From NCBI GenBank assembly GCA_014796735.1, contig JAAVIG010000046.1:1-6536 (forward strand): a stretch of 6,536 nucleotides of DNA, in the 5' to 3' direction. Positions 1-4,544 of the stretch are shown here, piece by piece. Positions within the stretch are counted from its first letter, which is position 1. The number at the start of each line of letters is the position of its first letter. The translations under genes and the position numbers were made by a program. Source of the DNA: Oscillospiraceae bacterium. GTDB lineage: Bacteria; Bacillota; Clostridia; Oscillospirales; Ruminococcaceae. The notes below the pieces were generated by a model. That model ran no database searches and was not told where the DNA came from. It saw only the letters and a list, made by a program, of their open reading frames with translations.

Positions 1-428
1 TAGGTATACATTATATGCAGGCGGTAGACAACCCCTTTTCATGTGTAGACAAAATTTTAGAAGAGATAGACACTAAAAACATTATTGTGGACTTTCACGC
101 CGAAACCACATCGGAAAAAAAGGCGATGGGGTATTATCTGGAGGGAAGAGTTTCAGCGGTGCTGGGAACTCACACTCATGTACAGACGGCTGATGAAAGT
201 ATTATCGGAAACCACACGGGCTATATAACCGATGTGGGAATGACGGGAGTAGCGGAGTCGGTGCTTGGGATAGAAAAAGACGTTATCATTGCAAGACTGA
301 CCACCTATTACCCGCAGCGTCATATATATGCAAAGGGAAGTACGACACTTAACGCGGTTCTGCTGGAGGTAGACAGCAAAAGCGGCAGGTGTTGTCAAAT
401 AAAACGTATATGCGAGAGGTTAAGCTAA
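1..428 (+). CDS. ymdB: YmdB-family metallophosphoesterase, C-terminal part (5' end outside window)
   Basis: This is the C-terminal portion of a YmdB/TIGR00282-type calcineurin-like phosphoesterase. Family members hydrolyse 2',3'-cyclic nucleotides, and in Bacillus YmdB affects biofilm and motility decisions. The frame is open from base 3, so the ATG at 15 is internal rather than the start. Visible metal-site motifs are VDFHAE (His codon at 96-98) and GTHTHVQTAD (His codons at 171-173 and 177-179). They are followed by the family's YITDVGMTG segment and a C-terminal beta-rich tail ending in a TAA at 426-428. The N-terminal metal ligands lie upstream of the window. spoVS follows after 35 bases, the same order as in Bacillus (rny-ymdB-spoVS) and many clostridia, which supports both calls. 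The last codons lie inside an inverted repeat that reaches toward the spoVS ribosome binding site. The family call is secure; the in vivo substrate is not shown by the sequence. Confidence 0.93.
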   Translation, partial: GIHYMQAVDNPFSCVDKILEEIDTKNIIVDFHAETTSEKKAMGYYLEGRVSAVLGTHTHVQTADESIIGNHTGYITDVGMTGVAESVLGIEKDVIIARLTTYYPQRHIYAKGSTTLNAVLLEVDSKSGRCCQIKRICERLS

Positions 429-447
429 GCTTTTTTCTCGCATGTGT
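406..447 (+). other. Inverted repeat across the ymdB stop codon, just upstream of the spoVS RBS
   Basis: Bases 410-417 (ATGCGAGA) pair perfectly with 436-443 (TCTCGCAT). G-U and A-U pairs extend the stem outward to 406/447 and inward to 419/434, giving about 14 pairs by hand. The stem contains the ymdB stop codon and ends directly before the spoVS Shine-Dalgarno tract at 448-455. Inside it, AAGC (422-425) and GCTT (429-432) around TAA, followed by more T, form a competing terminator-like mini-hairpin. It could be an intercistronic stability or processing element, or a weak attenuator. The function is not known. Confidence 0.5.
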
Positions 448-463
448 GAAAGGAGCGTTGCAT

Positions 464-724
464 ATGGATCCTGTTAAGGTTTCGTCAAGATCTGTCCCCA
501 AGGCGGTAGCGGGTGCTATTGCCGCAATTATTCGTGAGGGAAACAGCGTGGAGGTTCAGGCGGTAGGCGCGGGAGCAGTCAATCAAGCCGTTAAGGCTAT
601 TGCCATTGCCTGCGTTTATATGAAGGAGGAGAACATCGACATTGTATCGATCCCCGCTTTTACGGGTATTGAGATCAACGGCGACGAGAGAACGGCAATT
701 TGCTTTATTGTTGAAAAGCGTTAG
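464..724 (+). CDS. spoVS: Stage V sporulation protein S (SpoVS)
   Basis: This encodes an 86-residue protein, the same length as Bacillus SpoVS, a small Alba-like protein needed for passage through stage V (coat and cortex) of sporulation in B. subtilis. It matches the family along its whole length: the N-terminal VKVSSRSVPKAVAGAIAA strand-helix, the signature QAVGAGAVNQAVKAIAIA (about residues 32-49), then IPAFTGIEINGDERTAI and a terminal IVEKR. The start at 464 is chosen because GAAAGGAG (448-455) lies 8 bases upstream and because it gives the family's normal N-terminus. An in-frame ATG at 389 would add 25 residues overlapping ymdB and has no support. It is likely co-transcribed with ymdB. 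Presence of spoVS suggests a spore-forming lineage, although spoVS-like genes also occur in some non-sporulating bacteria. Confidence 0.97.
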   Translation: MDPVKVSSRSVPKAVAGAIAAIIREGNSVEVQAVGAGAVNQAVKAIAIACVYMKEENIDIVSIPAFTGIEINGDERTAICFIVEKR

Positions 725-768
725 CTTTGTAAAAAAACATATTCAGAGAGGAAACGGATTTATTTGCT

Positions 769-1719
769 ATGAAAAAAAGGATTTTGGCTTTCCTGGCGAT
801 TGCCGCGATCGTTTTGACTACTTTCTGCGTGTCTGTTATCGGCTTTGACGGAAACGACTACGGCGGAGGCGGCGGTGACTGGGGAGGCGGCGATGATTTC
901 GACTGGGGCGACAGCGATTGGAGCAGTAGCAGCAGCGGAAGCGGCGGTTCATTCGGTTTTGTGGGTTCTTTGCCTATGATTATCATCATTATTGTAATTG
1001 TTATAATGATAAATAAAAATAAGGGCAATAAAGGCAGCGGTTCGACTCCCACCGTTCGGTCGGGTCAGGGAACACAGGGCGCAAATGTTTTTTTGCCTAA
1101 CCGAAATGACCAGATCCAGACCCTTCTTCAAAAGAAAGATCCGAATTTTACGGCCGACGACTTTGTGACCTTTGCTAAGCAGGTGTACATAGATATTCAA
1201 ATGGCGTGGTGCAATCGGGATATGACCCCCGTAAGACCCGTTTTGCATCAGAATTTGTTCAATACCACTCAAAGACAGGTCGAGGAAAAGAAAAAGCAGG
1301 GCGTTGTTTACCATTACGAAAGCATTGCAATAAACACCGCTTATCTTACAAGCTTTGTACGGGACAAGGAATTTGAGTATCTTACCGTTTATCTTAACGC
1401 GCGTATGATCGATTATCAGGTTGATGAAAAAACGGGAAATATTATCCGCGGCGATAAGACGACACGCTGGGATCTGCGGTACAAGATGAAGTTTGTCAGA
1501 AGCACAAGCGCGACCACAAAGGGTGCCGTTTCGGGCACACAGGGTTATAACTGCCCCAACTGCGGAGCGCCTTTGGAGATCACCTCTTCCGGTGAATGTC
1601 CTTACTGCGGTTCGATAGTTACCACAGGAGATTATTCTTGGGTTCTCACCGACTTTACCACGGTTCGCAATGATACCGTTGACGACGGCATAAGAGTTCC
1701 TCCCGAGGATAATCAATAA
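769..1719 (+). CDS. TIM44-like domain membrane protein with C-terminal zinc ribbon
   Basis: This encodes a 316-residue single-pass membrane protein. Residues 1-26 are a signal peptide (basic MKKR, then a long hydrophobic core). Residues about 27-60 are low-complexity and rich in Gly, Asp, Trp and Ser. Residues about 62-81 form a membrane helix with an unusual Ile/Val run, followed by the basic NKNKGNKG. By the positive-inside rule this places the C-terminus in the cytosol. Residues about 100-250 resemble the TIM44-like domain of bacterial membrane proteins: DPNFTADDF, an IQMAW segment, HYESIAI, DYQVDEKTGNIIRGD, then a WDLRYKMKFVR strand. The end carries a four-cysteine zinc ribbon (C262, C265, C277, C280; CPNCGAP...ECPYCGS). 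The GAGAGG at 746-751 lies 17 bases before the ATG, unusually far, but no closer in-frame start exists and this start gives a clean signal peptide. It probably pairs with the next two genes in a membrane complex. Its biochemical role is unknown. Confidence 0.85.
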   Translation: MKKRILAFLAIAAIVLTTFCVSVIGFDGNDYGGGGGDWGGGDDFDWGDSDWSSSSSGSGGSFGFVGSLPMIIIIIVIVIMINKNKGNKGSGSTPTVRSGQGTQGANVFLPNRNDQIQTLLQKKDPNFTADDFVTFAKQVYIDIQMAWCNRDMTPVRPVLHQNLFNTTQRQVEEKKKQGVVYHYESIAINTAYLTSFVRDKEFEYLTVYLNARMIDYQVDEKTGNIIRGDKTTRWDLRYKMKFVRSTSATTKGAVSGTQGYNCPNCGAPLEITSSGECPYCGSIVTTGDYSWVLTDFTTVRNDTVDDGIRVPPEDNQ

Positions 1720-1726
1720 AAAACAT

Positions 1727-1740
1727 AGGAGCTAAACTCC
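1727..1740 (+). promoter_or_regulatory. Shine-Dalgarno site that can fold on itself
   Basis: The AGGAG of the downstream gene (1727-1731) is followed five bases later by CTCC (1737-1740). GGAG and CTCC can pair around a five-base loop and hide the ribosome binding site. The spacing from AGGAG to the ATG at 1745 is 13 bases, longer than usual. The stem is only four pairs, so the effect would be modest and is inferred only. Confidence 0.35.
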
Positions 1741-1744
1741 ATAT

Positions 1745-2497
1745 ATGAACGGATTTATAGTTTTCTTAGCAATTTTTTTGGCAGTTTTACTTGCAATTGT
1801 GATATTGGTATTGGTAATAAAGCATAAGCTGAGCAATTTTACAAGAAGCTATCTCGGAAAGAGCGTGGGAGAAACCGCCAGAATGCTTTCGGACGGATTA
1901 GCGAACGAGTGTAAGCTGCCTTACTCTGTTCCTAAGCTTACCCCGCTTTACAAACCGAAAATCGAACGTGATTTTCCCGAAATGGGCTTTGATCGAATGG
2001 AAAGCATGGTGAGAAACGGCATTGCGGATATTCTTAACGCAATAGAAATCGGAGACCCGCAAAGCGTTGCTCACTCCTCGGTGCGCTTGCAGGATCAGAT
2101 AAGGGGAATAACGGAGGATTATCGGTCAAAGGGCGAAAAGGCACATTATGACAATATAAAGATACATAACGTGGGAGTTGAAAGCTATAACTCAAGCTCG
2201 GACTGCGCTTTGGCGGTTTTTCAGGCGGCGCTTGAAAGCTATGCTTATGTTGAAAGGGACGGAAAAATCGTTTTCGGAACTAAGGATAAGCCCACGCAAA
2301 ACCTTTTTTCCGTTACTCTCGCGCACAATCAGGATCTATCGCAAGCCGACACGAGATCCTATATTGAATCAAACTGTCCCAACTGCGGCGCGCCCGTTCC
2401 CGCGGTGGGCACAAGAGAATGTCCTTACTGCGGCTCGGGCGTTGTTCCCGTAGTGGACAAAATATGGCAAATTGACAGCTTTGGGCTGTTGAAATGA
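1745..2497 (+). CDS. Membrane-anchored TIM44-like paralogue with C-terminal zinc ribbon
   Basis: This encodes a 250-residue protein. Residues about 3-25 form an N-terminal hydrophobic anchor. It has no positive charge before it and KHK after it, so the body should be cytosolic. The middle lacks a textbook motif but aligns by eye with the TIM44-like domain of the preceding protein: a helix ending in a 'GD' turn (IEIGDPQSV), a KGEKAHYDNIKI strand matching QGVVYHYESIAI, and YVERDGKIVFGTK matching YQVDEKTGNIIRGDK. The C-terminal zinc ribbon (C211, C214, C226, C229) has the same CPNCGAP...ECPYCGS frame as its neighbour. Part of the N-terminal region (KLTPLYKPKIERDFPEMGFDRME) has no counterpart there. 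The gene starts 25 bases after the previous stop and ends 73 bases before the SPFH gene, consistent with an operon. It is probably a diverged duplicate serving as a second membrane subunit. Its function is unknown. Confidence 0.75.
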   Translation: MNGFIVFLAIFLAVLLAIVILVLVIKHKLSNFTRSYLGKSVGETARMLSDGLANECKLPYSVPKLTPLYKPKIERDFPEMGFDRMESMVRNGIADILNAIEIGDPQSVAHSSVRLQDQIRGITEDYRSKGEKAHYDNIKIHNVGVESYNSSSDCALAVFQAALESYAYVERDGKIVFGTKDKPTQNLFSVTLAHNQDLSQADTRSYIESNCPNCGAPVPAVGTRECPYCGSGVVPVVDKIWQIDSFGLLK

Positions 2498-2570
2498 ATA
2501 ACAGACGAGCTTGTATGCAGTATCCGCAAAAGCCGTCAAAATAATAAAAATCGAAAGGATCGGTACTTAA

Positions 2571-3974
2571 ATGGGACTTATTAAAGCAGTAACAGGAGCA
2601 ATTGGAGGAACGCTCGGCGACTCCTGGAAGGAAGCCATACACTGCGGCGCTATGAGCAGCGGTGTAATTCTCCGCACAGGCACAAAAATGAATCAAAATT
2701 CTTCCAGAACAAGCAACACAAAGGGAACGGAAAACGTTATCAGCAACGGCAGCGTTATTATGGTAGAGGAAAATACCTGTATGCTTACGCTCGATAACGG
2801 CAAGATCACCAATGTCGTTACCGAGCCCGGAAGATATACCTTGGACAACTCCTCTGCTCCCTCTATTTTCGCGGGACAGATCAAAGATTCCGCAAAGGAT
2901 TTCATCAGTCGTTTTACCTACGGCGGAACACCCTCTTATGAACAGCGCGTTGTTTATATCAATCTGCAAAAGCTTCCCGGAATACGCTTTGGTACAAGCA
3001 CGCCTGTTCCTTATTTTGATCCCAAATACAATACGTCTATCGATCTTCGTTTTTACGGTACCTTTGAAATACAGATACCCGACGCCGAATACGCGGTAAG
3101 ATTTTATCAGGAGGTCGCGAGCAAGGGCGTTTTGTCGGGCGATATGACCGTTTCCTCTATATTCGACAGCAATCAGTATAAGCAGGAATTTATTCAGGCT
3201 ATGACAGAGGCTCTTGGCATGCTTTCCACACAGGGCGTATTTTACAGCGTGATCTCCACAAAGCTGACCGAGCTTACTCAGAACGTACAGACCGCTACCG
3301 TAAACAACTGGCAGCAGCGCGGCTTTATGGTAACAAATATCGGTATGGGCGCGCCCACTCTCAGCGAGGAAAGCAAGAAGCTGCTTGGCGACAGACTTAA
3401 GGCGGATACCATGCTTGACCCCAACGTTCAGCAGGCTATGATGGCGGGAAGCGTTGCCCGCGGTATCGAGGCGGCAGGCTCCAACGAGGGCGGTGCAATG
3501 ATGGGCTTTATGGGAATGAATATGGCACAGCAGACAGGCGGTAATATTCTTGGTCAGATGACGGCAAACGCGCAGCAGTACAATCAGCAGCAGGCACAGG
3601 CCCAAGCACAGGCCAACTCCTGGAAATGTTCCTGCGGTACCTTAAACACTGGCGCGTTCTGCTCCGCATGCGGAAACAAGAAACCCGAACCCTGGACTTG
3701 TACCTGCGGCACACAGAATACAGGCAAATTCTGCTCTAACTGCGGTACTTCAAAGGAGGGCGCGGCTCCCGCGCCTATTGCTCCCACCGAGTGGGTATGC
3801 TCCTGCGGCAAGACCAATACGGGTAAATTCTGCGCCGATTGCGGTTCACCTAAGCCCGCCGCTCCTAAGAAATATAAGTGCGACAAGTGCGGCTGGGAGC
3901 CTGTTGATCCCTCAAATCCTCCTAAATTCTGTCCCGAATGTGGGGATCCCTTTGATGAAAATGATCTGGTGTGA
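2571..3974 (+). CDS. YdjI-like SPFH domain protein with four C-terminal zinc ribbons
   Basis: This encodes a 467-residue cytosolic protein without signal peptide or membrane helix. The N-terminus (MGLIKAVTGAIGG) is short and amphipathic. Residues about 50-270 form an SPFH (stomatin/flotillin-like) domain of the YdjI / 'virion core protein-like' type: EPGRYTLDN, an RVVYINLQKLPGIRFGT strand pair, FYGTFEIQIPDAEYAVRFY, then helices ending before MLDPNVQQAM. Residues about 300-350 are Met/Gly- then Gln/Ala-rich (QQQAQAQAQAN), a likely flexible linker. The tail holds three tandem CxC...CxxC ribbons starting at W351, W375 and W408, then a rubredoxin-like CxxCG...CPECG ribbon (435-462). GAAAGGA at 2553-2559 supports the start, with 11 bases of spacing. 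B. subtilis YdjI has the same order (SPFH, Gln-rich linker, zinc ribbons) but a shorter tail, and is brought to the membrane by YdjG and YdjH in the PspA envelope-stress system. The two preceding membrane proteins are candidate partners. The family call is strong; the function is inferred. Confidence 0.88.
   Translation: MGLIKAVTGAIGGTLGDSWKEAIHCGAMSSGVILRTGTKMNQNSSRTSNTKGTENVISNGSVIMVEENTCMLTLDNGKITNVVTEPGRYTLDNSSAPSIFAGQIKDSAKDFISRFTYGGTPSYEQRVVYINLQKLPGIRFGTSTPVPYFDPKYNTSIDLRFYGTFEIQIPDAEYAVRFYQEVASKGVLSGDMTVSSIFDSNQYKQEFIQAMTEALGMLSTQGVFYSVISTKLTELTQNVQTATVNNWQQRGFMVTNIGMGAPTLSEESKKLLGDRLKADTMLDPNVQQAMMAGSVARGIEAAGSNEGGAMMGFMGMNMAQQTGGNILGQMTANAQQYNQQQAQAQAQANSWKCSCGTLNTGAFCSACGNKKPEPWTCTCGTQNTGKFCSNCGTSKEGAAPAPIAPTEWVCSCGKTNTGKFCADCGSPKPAAPKKYKCDKCGWEPVDPSNPPKFCPECGDPFDENDLV
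3621..3845 (+). repeat. Three tandem zinc-ribbon repeats within the SPFH protein
   Basis: Three repeats of the form W-x-C-x-C-G-x-x-N-T-G-x-F-C-x-x-C-G start at codons 3621, 3693 and 3792. The cysteines are C353/355/364/367, C377/379/388/391 and C410/412/421/424. Units one and two are 72 bases apart; two and three are 99 bases apart because of an Ala/Pro linker (EGAAPAPIAPTE). The NTGxF core is kept in all three, suggesting internal duplication. All four metal-binding cysteines are intact in each unit. Confidence 0.85.
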
Positions 3975-3982
3975 TTGATACT

Positions 3983-4028
3983 AATCCCTTTTAGAACTGT
4001 GGGTATTACGTCAGTTCAAAAAGGAATT
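3983..4028 (+). other. Strong hairpin after the SPFH gene, no T-tract
   Basis: Bases 3987-3999 pair with 4012-4024 at 12 of 13 positions (mismatch A3993/A4018). Three more outer pairs (3983-3985 with 4026-4028) follow one further mismatch. The loop is 12 bases. It starts 8 bases after the SPFH stop codon. Neither strand has a following T-run, so it is not a standard terminator. It may protect the mRNA 3' end from exonucleases or be a protein-binding dyad; which is unknown. Confidence 0.6.
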
Positions 4029-4120
4029 GGCATGATGAAAATCGCCGAAACGGATATACTATTATAATAAGGGTCTTTCTCGATATATTTTCGGTGCTGT
4101 CCTTTAAATAATGAAAAAAG

Positions 4121-4165
4121 TCACTGCAATAAACCTTGCTTCAGGTTTTATTGCGGTGATTTTTT
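4121..4165 (+). terminator. Rho-independent terminator of the upstream operon
   Basis: The left arm 4121-4135 pairs with the right arm 4144-4159 around an eight-base loop. There is one G-U pair and one bulged T, about 15 pairs in all, followed directly by six T (4160-4165). The left flank is a run of six A followed by G, so it could also work for the opposite strand. It most likely ends transcription coming from the SPFH gene about 150 bases upstream. Confidence 0.92.
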
Positions 4166-4309
4166 ATGTTGTGTTGTCATTTTGCACAATTTTACAAGGA
4201 GAAAAATACTAATTATTTCCGATTTACATAATGCGGCAAAAATTCCTTTCAAAGGCTCTGTTACGCTTTTTTTCCGCTTTTTGGAAAATGAAAAAAATAA
4301 AAAAAATAA

Positions 4310-4338
4310 TTGAAAATTATGGGAATATGTGCTATAAT
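4310..4338 (+). promoter_or_regulatory. Sigma-A-type promoter with extended -10 and upstream A-tracts
   Basis: The -35 box is TTGAAA (4310-4315), the spacer is exactly 17 bases, and the -10 box is a perfect TATAAT (4333-4338), preceded by TGC, an extended -10 element. Just upstream, runs of seven and eight A (4291-4297 and 4299-4306) resemble an UP element. Transcription should start near 4345, giving a leader of about 200 bases before the protease start. This is predicted to be a strong promoter. Confidence 0.88.
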
Positions 4339-4344
4339 ATAAAT

Positions 4345-4544
4345 GGAAAAATGCAATTTGCTTTTGATCTGCTTGCATGTGGTTTCCTTAACGTGTATTG
4401 CGCATTTGCGTGATATAAACAATTATCGGTTCATCGGACAGGCTTGCCGCAGTGCTTTAGCGGTTTAGTCCGGTGAATTACCGCAGTACTGTGTATTACG
4501 CTTTACAGTGTGATATAAATAAAAAAGAAAAGGAGCGTAACTTA
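4345..4544 (+). promoter_or_regulatory. Structured 5' leader of the protease gene, candidate cis-regulatory RNA
   Basis: The leader is about 200 bases long. Its main feature is a hairpin with a 10-pair outer stem, 4430-4439 with 4468-4477 (one G-U pair). Inside it, CCGC (4447-4450) pairs with GCGG (4460-4463). A second CCGCAGTRCT copy (4481-4490) offers an alternative partner for the same GCGG, so the inner stem and a downstream stem exclude each other. Near the gene, ACTGT (4488-4492) can pair with ACAGT (4505-4509). The Shine-Dalgarno AGGAG (4531-4535) lies in an open A-rich tract. No known riboswitch class was recognised. Confidence 0.5.
4393..4522 (+). repeat. Pair of imperfect direct repeats flanking the leader hairpin
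   Basis: The first copy is 4393-4422 and the second 4491-4522. Both have GTGTATT, then CGC, then a variable stretch, then GTGATATAAA followed by one variable base and AA. About 24 of 30 bases match. They lie about 100 bases apart on either side of the 4430-4477 hairpin. A shorter repeat, CCGCAGTRCT, occurs between them at 4447-4456 and 4481-4490. They may reflect a local duplication or paired binding sites. Confidence 0.6.

Larger units (their letters stand above)
3975..4544. other. 570-base intergenic region between the SPFH module and the protease gene
   Basis: No convincing gene is present on either strand. The region holds, in order, a strong hairpin (3983-4028), a rho-independent terminator (4121-4165), an AT-rich stretch with A-tracts (4285-4309), a sigma-A-type promoter (4310-4338) and a structured 5' leader (about 4345-4544). 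Between 4166 and 4284 only a short perfect palindrome, CCTTT-C-AAAGG (4245-4255), stands out. The region separates two independent transcription units. Confidence 0.8.

Noticed and set aside
389..463. Possible longer spoVS starting at an in-frame ATG at 389
   Set aside because: It would overlap ymdB and add 25 residues not found in the family; the ATG at 464 has a good ribosome binding site and gives the usual 86 residues.
949..1716. Long reverse-strand open frame opposite the TIM44-like gene
   Set aside because: It is the antisense shadow of a well-supported gene; the predicted product has no recognisable domain and no ribosome binding site was seen.
2313..3605. Reverse-strand open frame of 430 codons opposite the SPFH gene
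   Set aside because: Length alone is impressive, but it lies antisense to a clear SPFH protein, spans two genes, and its Cys/His/Ser-rich product matches no family I know.
3600..3974. Cysteine-rich tail of the SPFH protein as a separate rubredoxin or zinc-finger gene
   Set aside because: It is in frame and continuous with the SPFH domain, with no internal start preceded by a ribosome binding site; SPFH-to-ribbon fusion is normal in the YdjI family.
4061..4070. TATAAT sequence at 4063-4068 as a possible promoter
   Set aside because: No -35 box at a usable distance on either strand, and the terminator lies just downstream.
4196..4233. AAGGAG at 4196-4201 as the ribosome binding site of a small gene
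   Set aside because: The next ATG is about 30 bases away and the frame it opens looks non-coding and runs across the promoter.
4148..4413. Small open frames on both strands in the intergenic region
   Set aside because: They overlap the terminator or promoter, are built from A/T-rich low-complexity codons and have no well-placed ribosome binding site.
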